Shown one piece after another: positions 49,758 through 60,836 of a DNA stretch of 64,000 bases (positions within the stretch are counted from its first letter, which is position 1; every line of letters begins with the position of its first letter). Origin of the DNA: Adiantum capillus-veneris. Its lineage: Eukaryota; Streptophyta; Polypodiopsida; Polypodiales; Pteridaceae. The stretch covers positions 35,369,598 through 35,433,597 of the forward strand of contig CM043962.1 in NCBI GenBank assembly GCA_014529385.2, written 5' to 3'. The notes beneath the pieces are model-generated. The model had not been told where the DNA came from, did not search any database, and worked only from the letters and a program-made list of their open reading frames with translations. A program made the position numbers and the translations under genes.

Positions 49758-51300
49758 ATGGCTGACAGACCAGATGATGTGACTGAAGAGGTTTCCTCCT
49801 CACAGGGTCAACAGACACATGAAGTGGGTGAGTCTTCAAGACCACCACAGACGGATGATGATATATTCAAGACCCAGTTGGCTACTGCTGTGGCTATGTT
49901 CACTAAGGTAATGCAGAACCCGAGGTTTTTAGCCTTTCTGCAACCTCCTATTCCGTCTCAGCAAGTTGGGTCACTGGATCATATTCAAAAGTCTATTAAG
50001 GCTCAAGCACAGGTGTTTCATACTGCAGAATCAATGGAAACACCTGTACACTTGACGGAGACCATGCAGTCTCCAAAATCTATGCCTAAGGTGCAAGAAC
50101 AGGTGGCTGAAACGCCAGTCTTTCAAGCTGTACCAGTTCAGCCAGCCCCCTTTCAGCAGCCTATACCTGGTTCTGATGGGCAAGGAAGCAACCTACAGGC
50201 TATGCAACAAGTCTTCCCACCACCTTCAGTACACCCTGGCTATTTTGGAGGTGGATCAGTATTCCAGAGCATGGCTGATCATGCACCTGAAAATCAGTTT
50301 TACATGCCAAGAACAGTGTTCGGGGGTGCTCAAACGATGATGCCTAACCCCATGTATGGTGTCATGGGCATGCAACTAGGGTTTCAAAGCACTCAGGGCC
50401 AATTTGGGATGCCACTGGCAAATTTTGGTATGCCTGGAATTACAAACCAGCAGCCAAATATGGCATATCCAGGTCAACTTAATAGCGGCCAAGGAACACA
50501 GATGAACCCTAATAGTGTTCCCATGTTTCAGTCACTTCCATATGACAACTTAACGCCGCTGGAGAAGCCAACTCCGTACAAAGAAGGTGGCAAAGGTGTG
50601 ACATTCACGACCTTTTCAGGGTTTGATGACAGGAAGAAGTCTCTCTCATTCCTCTAGCAGTTTGACAAGGCCTATACAAGGGGAAACTTTACAGAGGCTT
50701 CAAAGGTCCGCAAGGTAGCCACTTTCTTGACAGGGAATGCGGGACAATGGTGGACCACTTTATTGCTTCAAGGGCAAGCTCCGTCGACATGGATTTACTT
50801 CAAGCAGATTTTTGCAGCAGCATGGTTATCTGATGACTTTGAAGCAGATGTCATGACAGAATGGCACCAACTTAATGCTGCTACTTGCAAGAATCTGGAT
50901 GACTTCAATTGGAAGTTTTGGGAAGCTTTACTTCCAGTAACTTCCTATAGGTTTGTGCCATTGACAGAACAAATTGAAAAATACTGTTGTGGCCTACTCA
51001 AAGGATTGAGAAAGTACTCCACGAAGACCACTACTTTGACGCAGCTCATCGAGATAGTAAACACTGGCAATGGTTTGCTCAAGGGAGAAGATTGTGAATT
51101 CAATACTGGCGTCAAGGAAGGGTCAGCCATGAAAAATTCAGCAAAGAAGTATGTTCTCAATGAGGTTCCTAAAGCGACTCAGGAGCCAGCCAAAGCATGG
51201 AAAGGCAAAGCCACAGCTGAACCAGCAAAGGGACCAGCAAAGAAATGGAAAAGACCTTTTCCACGCAAGTCGGAAGGTCCTGAGGTCAGAGAACAAATGC
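49758..51300 (+). pseudogene. Chromovirus gag
   Basis: The likely start is ATG 49758 (MADRPDDVTEEVSSSQGQQT); the frame is open from 49698. The first 300 residues are Gln/Pro/Met-rich, including a Gly/Met/Gln-rich stretch (GMQLGFQSTQGQFGMPLANF). An in-frame TAG at 50655 lies in the gag core, just before QFDKAYTRGNF, and the frame continues with TFLTGNAGQWWTTLLLQG and FEADVMTEWHQLNAATCKNL. A frameshift at about 51265-51295 leads into the zinc knuckle of the next segment (CFICEQPGHSAQNC). Gag forms the particle. The TAG replaces a codon for which Gln is likely. Confidence 0.9.
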
Positions 51301-54300
51301 TTTATCTGTGAGCAGCCTGGCCACAGTGCTCAGAATTGTCCTCAAAAGAATAGGCCAGCAGATTCTGAAGACAAGGAGGACAGGAAAAGAAAGAGGCCCA
51401 TGGCTGGTCTAGTGCCAGATATGGTGGGCGACAAGCCAAATGCAGATGCAAGTGAGCTTTGCAGAGCATGGGGAAAGATCAGGGATCAAACAGTGCTTAT
51501 CTTCTTTGATCCAGGTGCCAAAGCCAACTTCATTTCCCCAGAATTGGCTTCAAAGTTGGGAATCAGACCTGAAGAGATGGGGTATACAGCAGAGGCAGGT
51601 TTGGCATGTCCTGGCCATACAGAGGCTGTGACACCCATCATCGAAAAGTTGCGCCTACATATCTCGTCCTATGTAGATGATGAAGGATTTTACATCATGC
51701 CACTGGACGGATGTGATGTGTTGCTAGGCATTCCTTGGTTGTTTCGTGTACAGGGAATCATGGATGCCTACAACAAAAAGATCACTGTACAGAGCAGGGG
51801 AAAGACTCACATTCTGGATGTAAAGCTTAAAGGGGAGTCTATTCCCACTGTATCAGCTTCTGCTATTACTTCTGTAACGAAAAAGCATCTTTCTACGTAC
51901 TTGGTTTTTGCACGTGAAGTGTCAGATTGTGATGAATCAAATTTATCTGTGTTAGATAAAGAAAGGTCAATGTTTTTACAACAGTATAGTGACTGCTTTT
52001 CCGATTCATTACCGTCTCAATTACCGCCAAAGAGACCCGAGGACCATGCGATAGATTTGGTGCCAGGCAGTAGCCCACCAAATAGGCCTCCGTACAGGGT
52101 TAGTGCGGCTCAGCAGAAAGAGATAATGAGCCAAGTACAGGAGCTGTTAGAAAAGAGGCTGATTCAGACCAGTTCATCTCCATTCTATTCTCCAATGTTG
52201 TTGGTGCAGAAAAAGGATGGCTCATGGAATATGTGCATCGACTACCGTGCACTGAACAAGAATACCATCAAGAATAGGTTCCCTATACCTAGAATTGATG
52301 ATAGTCTGGACAAATTAGGAGCAGCAGCTATGTTTAGCAGGATAGATCTAAAGAGTGGGTACCATCAGATCCGCATTAGATCAGAGGATGTGCACAAGAC
52401 TGCTTTTAGAACGACGTTTGGCCTTTACGAATTTTTAGTGATGCCCTTTGGTCTCACAAATGCTCCTGCTACGTTCAATAGGATGATGGACAGAATTTTC
52501 CGTCCACACCAGCAGTTTGTTGGTACATTCTTTGACGACATGATAGTCTACTCAAAGAATGAAGAGGAGCATAGGCATCACTTGGCCATTGTGTTCAAAG
52601 AGCTACGCAGCCATAGGTTGCTCATCAATGCAAAGAAAAGTGAATTTTTTCTGGAAGAAATCACTTTCTCGAACACATTGTCTCAAAGGATGGTGTTAGA
52701 ATGGATCCTGCTCAGTTGAAGCGATCAAGTCATGGCCAGATTTGAAGACGGTGAACGATGTCCGAAGCTTCTTGGGACTATGCTCCTATTACAGAAGGTT
52801 TATCCGAAATTTCGTTGAGATTGCTTCACCTTTACATGCTCTTCAAAAGAAGACAGTCACCTTCAGATGGACACAAAAAGAGATTTCAGCTTTTAATCTC
52901 TTAAAGGAAAAGATGACTTCAGATCCAGTCATTGTCTTGCCAGATCTTAGGAAGTCATTTGTGGTCCAGTGTGACGCCTGTGGTAGTAGCATTGGTGCAG
53001 TGCTAATGCAAGATGGCAGGGTAGTAGCCTATGAGAGTAGAATCTTGCAAGGGCCAGAAAAGACTATACAAGTCTATGAAAAAGCACTGTAGGCCGTGGT
53101 TCATGCGCTCTTAAGTTGGAAACACTACCTGCTAGGTACAGATTTCGTTGTCCAAACGGATCATTAGACCTTGCGATACTTCTTAACACAGGCAAAGTTA
53201 TCTGAGAAGCATATGCGATGGGCAAATATCTCGTCCATGTTCCATTTTCAGATTGTGCATGTGGAAGGCAAGAAGAACGTTATGACTGATGTCTTGTCAA
53301 GGAAGCCACAAATTTCAGCTGTGTCAATTCCTTATCATCATGAGCTTGATGATATGTGGGAACAATATGAAAATGATGAAGATTTTGCAAGGGTCTTCGA
53401 GCAGCTAATGGATGGACAACGTCATGAACACTATCTTCTCAAAGATGGCTTTATGATGATGCATGGCAGATTGTGTGTCACAAAGCCATTGCGGCGCAAA
53501 GTTATGGAAGAAAGTCATGTCCGACCGTATGCAGGGCATCGTGGTATCGATGCTACAGTTAAAGAAGTTGAGACATTCTTCTACTGGCCTACACTGAGAA
53601 GAGATGTGGATGCCTTTGTGCGAGAATGCCTAATATGCCAGAAGGTCAAGTTTGACAGGCAAAAGGCACCAGGGTTATTGCAACCACCGCCTATTCCAGA
53701 TAAACCATGGGAAAGTATTGCTATGGATTTTATCTTTGATCTTCCGAGAACGCAGATAGGAAATGATGGTATTTAACCATCATATGCAAATTCAGCAAGC
53801 ATGCTCATTTTGTTCCTGTCAGGAAGAAGATAAAGCCAGATCAGATGGCACGCTTATTTATGAGCAATATTTTCAAGTATCATGGCATGCCACAGTCGAT
53901 TGTTAGTGATCGTGATCCACGCATGACAAGTTTGTTCTGGAGAGGCTTGTTTGAGAATATGGGCACAACGCTCAAATTCTCTTCGTCATTTCATCCTCAA
54001 ACAGATGGGCAGTCAGAAGAGGCAAATTCTACTGTCCTAGATCTACTGAAGTGCTATGTGTCAGAGCATAAAGGGAAGTGGGAGCAATATTTGCCATTGG
54101 TGGAGTATGCATACAATAATACAGTGCATTCATCAACTGGCAAGGCACCTTTTGAGATAGTTGAAGGTGGCAGGAAAGTTCCTCCCATACTGCATACAAA
54201 GGACAAGATATTTGAAGTAGATAAGTATGTTCAAGACATGGATGAAATGTACAGAAGGTCAAAGTGGCCTTGGAAAAGACTCAGGCAAAGCAAAAGAAAG

Positions 54301-54791
54301 CACCTGATCGTCACAGTTGTGAAGTGGTATTTTCACTCGGTGATTGGGTGCTTCTACGCTTTGAAAAGGCAAGGTTAAAGAAGATAAAGGGCAAGGAAAG
54401 ACTGTTTCCAAAGCTCAGCATGCATTACTATGGGCCTTTTCAAGTATGCGACATAATTAGTGATGTTGCATATAGGCTGAAATTGCCCAAGAGTTGGAAG
54501 ATTCACAATGCGTTTCATGTGAGTCTTCTCAGACCCTATGTGGGTGACGTGCCAGAAGATATGCCAGCTGAAGATCAGCCTGAACTTGACGAGATCTTGG
54601 TCCCGGAACAGATTTTGGCACATAAAGAAAGAAAAGTGAAAGGCAAGGTTGCTAGGCGTTACTTGGTGAAGTTCAGAAACTATCCACCAATGGATGCTAA
54701 GTGGATGGAAGAAGGTGAACTTGCAGAGTCACCAACCGTGTTATCACTTTACCTTGAAGCCTTCGATTTGCAACCTACCTTGACCCCTTGA
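51280..54791 (+). pseudogene. Chromovirus pol with chromodomain
   Basis: Protease with LIFFDPGAKANFISPELA (D-P-G) and GCDVLLGIPWL. RT: SSSPFYSPMLLVQKKDGSWN, RIDLKSGYHQIRI, MPFGLTNAPATFNRMMD and FFDDMIVYS (catalytic DD present). A frameshift at about 52665-52690 leads to RNase H (RSFLGLCSYYRRFIRNF, VVQCDACGSSIGAVLMQDG), with TAGs at 53090 and 53165. Integrase follows: GHRGIDATVKEV with CLICQKVKF, core AMDFIFDL, SDRDPRMTSLFW and DGQSEEAN, with D, D, E all present. A 1-bp loss near 53771 and a 1-bp gain near 54255 break it. The end has HYYGPFQV and a chromodomain RRYLVKFRNYPPMDAKWMEE, stopping at 54791. Few point lesions remain between this copy and coding capacity. Confidence 0.92.
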
Positions 54792-55342
54792 GTTTCAGAG
54801 CTACATGGATTGTCAGTGTGACAATGGCTTCTGAAAGAAATGATGTACATGTTATTTAAAGTGAGCTCAAATGAACTACATGTTACATGAATGTTAGATT
54901 GTCAGTTTGGCAATTGCTCTTATGGAAAGTCCAAAAGTTTGGTTAGTGCTATAGAAGTGAGTATTAATTGTCAATTTGTCAAGGATACAGTAATTGCTTC
55001 TATTAAAGAGTACATGTGTAACTGCATTCTTAAACTGTCGGTTTGGGTATGCTCGAAAGTGTTACTGGATCCAACGTGTACTAAAAGACAGTGGCAAAAT
55101 GCGTAGCTATCATTTTGTCATTGGAAAGTTATTGACTCAAAGCAATGGCAGAGTGCGAAGCTACTACTATGTCATTGGGACAGGGTTCACACATAGGCAA
55201 TACATGTGTCAACGAGGTATTGAATACATCAGGGTTGACAATGAGCATGTATGTGTCGACAGGTGTATACACTCGGGTGTTGACTGTGAGCATGTACGAC
55301 ATAGATGCAAACGAGGACGTTTGAGATTTCAAGAGGGTGATA
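54792..55342 (+). other. Non-coding spacer of the chromovirus
   Basis: Between pol stop and 3' LTR. Contains imperfect repeats of tgtcattggaaag / gtcattgggacag (about 55117 and 55171) and of a unit gttgacnntgagcatgtaNg (about 55236 and 55278). No ORF with family similarity. Confidence 0.6.
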
Positions 55343-56814
55343 TGTCACCAGCATGTGACTACTATCTATCCTTTTTGTTGATTTCTTTCTTATTAATTAT
55401 TAATTTTCACTTTTTGGAAACACCCCTTTGGAAATCTAACTGCCCTGCATTGCATAGCTAGTGTGGAACTGTTCAGAGGGAGTCCAAGCCTGAGGGCAAG
55501 AGAGCACTCAGGTTGGACAAGGACTATGGTTAGCCAAAGTGGGGTCATTGACTAGCCAAAGTGGAATCCTTTGCTACAGAGGCTACATTTCAGTTCTTGG
55601 TGTGGCTGCAGTGTACAAAGAGGGTCAGATGACCTAGAAAGATACAATGGCAGCATCTCCTAAAATTTAGGGGACTGCTATTTTGGACATGAAAATGTGC
55701 TCGCGTCATTACCTCTGGAATGACAAGGGGAACATTTATTACTCTGCCATGAAGTCAACTAGGCAACCGATCGGGAGATTTTTAAGCGGCAACCCCGAAA
55801 CGGGAAATGGCCTGTAAATGTGCCAAGTGGCACATTTCTGTGCACTTCCCTCATGCATGAAGAAGTGGCGCTGATTTTAGAGAAGAGAGGGCTCATTTTC
55901 AGGTCTGTCACAGGTTGAGAGCTATGGAGTGCTTCCTTTCCCTCTTATGTACAGTGCGGTGCTAGGAGTGATGCCCTGCACGCTACGCACTGCTCTCTCT
56001 CTCCCCTATGACAGTATGTTATGCCCCTCTAGTGGGCTTTTCATTTGACCAATGTACAATTATGTGGGTTCATGCGCGATTGCCGAGGCAAGAGCCTCTT
56101 GCACAGGTACTGGATTAGCTAGCGGCTAATCCCCCGCAGGTACAAGTGAATTCGGAGAGGTTTCACGTGCGAAATTCCGTCCGATTCAAAGGGCAAGTAG
56201 CCCTATAGGTGCGGGAGCTCGAGGTCTTGCTACGGATGCGACCGGCACGCAAAACGGAGCCCGAAACAGTGAATTACAGCCTGCTGTGTATTTTTGCAGG
56301 TTTAGGGTTTCGGCCCTAAACGGACCCTAATACCCCCAAGAGGTTCGGGGACGCGAGGGGACCGTTGTACAGGTGATCTGGCACATTTTCAGGGCAGAAA
56401 ACAGAGAATTCAGCGTGCTGCAGATTCTCGCCAGGTTTTGCAAAGTGTCCGTATACGTCGGGAAAGTCATCCAATGCATGGGGATACTCACTGTGAAGGG
56501 TCCTAGTACAGTTATGCTGCCGAAATCGGGCCAGAACAGTTGAAATTCAGCCAAGATTGTGTGGGGCAGCTTGTAGGGAACCAGCTTTTATTCCTTCTTT
56601 TAAAGAATAAAGAAATACCGAAAGGGGCGCCTATTTAGGGGCCAATCTGGTGTCGGTCTTCTCATACAGGTGCAATCTAGCAACCTGTATCCCTTTCCCC
56701 TTTTGTTGTGTCTTGAAAGTACAGGTAAAGTGGGCGACAAATTAAATGGGTGAAAGCAAATAAAGTTTAAGTGTAAGGTCTACCGCCCTTTTTGGATTAA
56801 CCAGGCCGGTTTCA
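55343..56814 (+). repeat. 3' LTR of the chromovirus
   Basis: 1,472 bp, same termini as the left copy, with scattered substitutions and small indels. Confidence 0.93.
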
Positions 56815-56909
56815 AATACTCGGATGCGGATTACTCCCCATCCAAGCCAGCCTCGAAGATAGCCTGTCTAGCTACTGCGGCAGCATCTGTTCTCTCTCGC
56901 TCCCCATGA
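56815..56909 (+). pseudogene. Likely ORF1 C-terminus of the LINE, overlapping ORF2
   Basis: Open from the LTR junction (TACTCGGATGCGGATTAC, YSDADYSPSKPASKIACLA) to SRSP followed by TGA. The stop overlaps the ORF2 start in the form ATGA at 56906-56909. The overlap favours a link with ORF2 translation, as in termination-reinitiation, but the sequence alone cannot prove it. It is cut off from the left ORF1 part by the chromovirus. Confidence 0.6.
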
Positions 56910-59900
56910 GGATCGTCTCATGGAACGTGCAGGGACTAGGTGGGCCCCAGTTTCAGCGTCAGTGGGGCTGACTGCGTCAGGAGCTTCAGCGTTGCCTTGT
57001 GGGAGGAGAAATTGATCTCCTTATGCTTCAGGAGCACCATCTGTGTGAGAGCCGTATTAGACGTTGTGGTGAGCTCTTGCATGGACGATATGATACTTTT
57101 TGGTTAGCTGCTTATGGACCTGGAGGCATCCAAGGTGGGGTATGTATGACTATTGCGGACTCTTTGCAGCACACCATTGTGGGCAGAGGGATTATTGTGC
57201 CAGGCAGGGCTCAGTGGATTACTATGCAGGTTCAGAGTGGCCTAGTGAGTTTCCTAAACATCTATGCGCCCAATGTGGCTAGTGCTCGTGCAGAGTTTTG
57301 GTCACAGATAGTTGAGTCTCTGCCGCCGCAGACAGAACACTAGTGCATAGGAGGGGACTTCAACATGTTGAAGGACCCTTCTGACAGGATTGGTGGTAGC
57401 CATGCTACTGTGCATGGAGTTGAGCTTGCAGCTTGGGAGAGGTTTTGTATGACTCTGAGGGTTTCGGATGTTTGGCAGCACTCTGGGTTTGTGAGGCCCC
57501 CAGACAACCTTGCATTCTCTCGATCGGACCACAGAGTGGGAGAAGTGAATCTATCGCCGATAGATCGCTTCTACACTAGTGACCACTTCAGTGACTTGGG
57601 AGTGACAGTGGGCATCCTGGCAGGGACCTCCTTCTCGGACCATGCACCAGTGATCCTCACAATGGCAGACAGACAGAGGAGTGGGAGCACGATGCTTCGC
57701 ATCCCAGAGAGAGTCTTGTTGGACTCAGCACTCAGAGAGCGGGTAGAGGCTCTCTGGACAGAGGGCTTGGACAGGCAGGATTCTCCTGCTGACAGAGTGG
57801 CCTCAGGCCTAGCTCAGATTAGCCGTTTTTTTCTCCAGGAGTCTCTGGCTCGCCGAGCTGCAACGAGAGAGGAGGAGCAACGTCTCAGACGGGGCATTGC
57901 TTCGTTACAGAGGATGCAGGAGTAGCATCCAGACAGTCCTTGGTTGGAGGAGCAGTTAAAACAGGCTCGACAGGAGCTTGCTAGAACAGAGGAGAGGCGA
58001 CATGAGTTTGCTTTCCACCCACAGGCATCTCAGTGGACCCAGGTGGGCGACAGAGTGGCTGGTGCTTTCTTTGAGGCAGTGGGACCTCGGCACTCGCATG
58101 CCAAGGTCAGTCAGTTGAGGAGGTCCGACGGGTCAGTTGCTTCTGAGCCCGAGGATATGCGTGCAGTTGCTACTGACTTTTACCGTGAGTTACCGTCTGC
58201 AGAGTCCCAGTCAGAGCGTCAGGATGCATGCAGGGAGCAAGTTTGGGCACAGATGCCTTGTCTTGTGACTGAGGAGATGCGTTAGAGGCTTGAGCTGCCA
58301 CTTCAGCTTGAGGAGCTGCAAACGGCTCTTAGGGCCCTCCCCCGTGGTAGCTGTCCAGGTGAGGATGGGTTGACTCCCAGTTTTTTCTTGGAGTACTGGG
58401 ACCTGCTTGGCCCAGATCTCTGTAGTGCTTTTCAGTACATTTTGCACACAGGAGTGATGCCTGACAGCATGAGTGAGGGCCTGATCTACCTCATTCCCAA
58501 GGAGGGTGGCTCCTTGGATGAGATTCGACAATGGCGCCCCATCACCATCCTCAACTCAGCCTACAAAATTCTTGCCAAGGCTCTGAGTTTGAGGATTCAA
58601 CCACTTCTAGAGAGCCTTATACATGGGACTCAGATAGGTTTTGTCAAGGAACGCAATATCCTTGACAACATCTTTACTTTTTGGGAGGCTTCTGCCCTTG
58701 CATGGCTCCGTGGTGAGGACCTCGTGATTCTTCTTCTTGATTTTGAGAAGGCATACGACAGAGTTGACTGGAACTTTCTAGAGGGCACTCTTCGCAGGAT
58801 GGGCTTCTCAGATGCTTGGATCAGAGGGGTGTCAACTTTGTACAGACAGGCTCATAGTCAGGTACTCTTGGCAGGAGGTAGAGGTGATCGCTTCATGCTT
58901 ACACGCTCGGTCAGTCAGGGTTGTCCTCTTGCCCCCTTCCTCTTTCTGTTCTATGCAGAGGCGATGAGCAGGTTTTTGGTGTCGCAGCAGGTTGGTCTAC
59001 CGGGCTTAGCACTCCCTATTCGGGGAGATGAGCTACTGGACGCTGAGTTTGCCGACGACTCAGCCTTGTACTTAGATGGCCAGGAGGCCAACCTTCACAG
59101 GTGTGAGCAGGCTCTGGAGACCTTCTGTTGTGCATCGGGCGCATTGATCAACTGGAGAAAGACAGTGGCTTTCTCGGTTGGTAGTGCTCTTGTGCTCGAT
59201 TGGATGCCAGGAGAGGGTTTTAGGTGGATTCCCCCACGGACTGCAGTTCGGTACTTGGGCTGTCAGGTTGGTTTGAACTTGTCTCTCGAGCAGCAGATTG
59301 CTCCCCTTCTCCTGTCTATCAGGAGAAAGTTGTTACATTGGAGCTCAGCACGACTTTCTTTGCCTGGCAGAGTAGTAGTTGCCAACCAGGTGTTGTTGGC
59401 GACTATGTGGTACATCACTTCTTGCTGGATCTTCTCGAGTTCTTGTATCAGCCAGGTAGAGAGGCTGATCAGGAACTTCCTTTGGTCAAGACGTGACACT
59501 CAGATAGCCCGAGCCAAAGTGGCTTGGCAGGTCATCACTCTTCCTTGTTCACACGGAGGGCTTGGGATCATTGATCCAGCACAACAGAGCAGAGCCCTTC
59601 TTGGGAAGTTCATCGTCAAAGGACTTCTTCCAGGTGAGGAGCCCTAGAAGGAGTTCTTGCTACAGCGGCTTCGTGCTAGGGTGCCTCAGGCAGGAGGCCC
59701 TTGGCAACCTTTGACCAGATGGATCTTTACAGAGATGCGCAGAGTTGGTTTGAGCAGGAGACTGGAGGACCGCTTCGCTGTGAGTTTGCTTCGATCTTGG
59801 GAGCTCTTGCGGCATGGCCTGGAGCACAGACAACCTATGTGTACGGAGGAGCGCCTACGGCAGCCCCTCGTCTGGAACCCCATGGTTAGCACTTGGAGAG

Positions 59901-60325
59901 GCCACTTGCTTGGTAGTCAGCCTCATGTTTCCTGGGGTCTCATGACAGCGGGTCCAACGCGCTCTTTAGGTGACTGGCTAGAGTTCACAGGTTTGTCAGA
60001 GGAGGTGCAGGGTTTCCAGCTACAAGGCATGAGAGGGGTGCAGAGCATGTGTCAAGACATCTCAGAGTCAGTTCTAGCTGAGTGGCTCACGCCTCTCGAG
60101 CCAGTAGCACCCCGGTGGATGGGAGCTTTCACACCTATAGCGCGGATAATGTGTCGTGCTCTCTACAGTGTGGGTGCCCCTCAGTGCAATGTGCGTGACA
60201 ATCTCACTCAAACAAATGGAAACTCTCTCAAACAGAATGAAACACAGATACAACGGATAGAAACACAGAAACAATGGATAACAACAGAGACACAACAGTG
60301 GACCAGAACATGTGGACTCGACTAG
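56906..60325 (+). pseudogene. LINE ORF2: endonuclease and reverse transcriptase
   Basis: A single frame of 1,140 codons including the terminal stop. It starts at ATG 56906 (MRIVSWNVQGLGG) and has no frameshift; only five internal stops occur: TGA 56969 and TAG at 57341, 57923, 58283 and 59645. APE-type endonuclease motifs are WNVQGLG, LMLQEHH, GGDFN (about residues 149-153) and SDHAPV. RT (about residues 480-760) has IYLIPKEGG, RPITILNSAYKILAK, GFVKERNILDNI, LLLDFEKAYDRVDW, SQGCPLAPFLF and the catalytic FADD at 715-718. The last 400 residues are LINE-type without an obvious CCHC or RNase H domain and end in a Gln/Thr-rich tail. It would nick DNA and copy LINE RNA at the target. The 3' end and poly-A tail are not clear. 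Confidence 0.93.
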
Positions 60326-60836
60326 CTCAAAGAACCATGTACAGACTCTGGCGTGGCAGCACACTCAGCTCCAGCCCAGCCCAGGACTCACAGGTACAAA
60401 TGGGGTGTCGAGGCTCAGATGTGTAGGGATGGTGAAGCAGTGCTCCGTGTAAGACTTCCTCTAGACGACTACGTGCAAGATAAGATAGAACTGCCCCCAA
60501 CACGACTACTCATATGTACAACCATAAGAGCCACCAACGGCCCATAAATGTCCAGCCAGCTAAGTCTATCTCCAAACTGAGTGGTGGTGGTGACCTGGCC
60601 ACGATGTCCACTAGACCACCGTAGGTACCCTACCACGTGTCACTCCCAGCCCAAAGGGTCCGTCCAGTGTGAACCAGACCAAATGTAGCTAACTGTCCAA
60701 CTGCCTGTCCTATGAAGTGACACTGTAGCCCTGCTACAGGTTGCCCGCCACAAGACCGCTCACCGTCTCGGTGAGAGGAAGATTGAAACTTTGAAAGAAA
60801 ACTACTAGTATGTACAATGGTGAGTTCCTGGATCTG
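60326..60836. other. Gene-free stretch
   Basis: Possibly the LINE 3' untranslated region and then intergenic sequence. No poly-A tail or target duplication was found. The end of the 704-codon ORF on the opposite strand follows. Confidence 0.45.

Larger units (their letters stand above)
48176..56814 (+). mobile_element. Ty3/gypsy chromovirus, nearly full length
   Basis: LTRs at 48176-49650 (1,475 bp) and 55343-56814 (1,472 bp) start TGTCACC and end GGTTTCA. Order of domains is gag, protease, RT, RNase H, integrase, chromodomain, the chromovirus arrangement. A purine tract (AAGAGGGTGATA) precedes the right LTR. The bases after the left LTR (TGGTTCCATCGCC) are the presumed primer site but do not match the iMet site. 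Flanking 5-bp sequences differ (gacgc left, aatac right), so no target duplication is present. Coding is broken by three in-frame TAGs and about four frameshifts. About 550 bp between pol and the right LTR is non-coding. Confidence 0.93.

Noticed and set aside
54891-55461. Plus-strand ORFs of 71 and 155 codons after chromovirus pol as an extra env-like gene
   Set aside because: The region has internal short repeats, no signal peptide or membrane segments in a sensible order, and the second ORF runs into the LTR.
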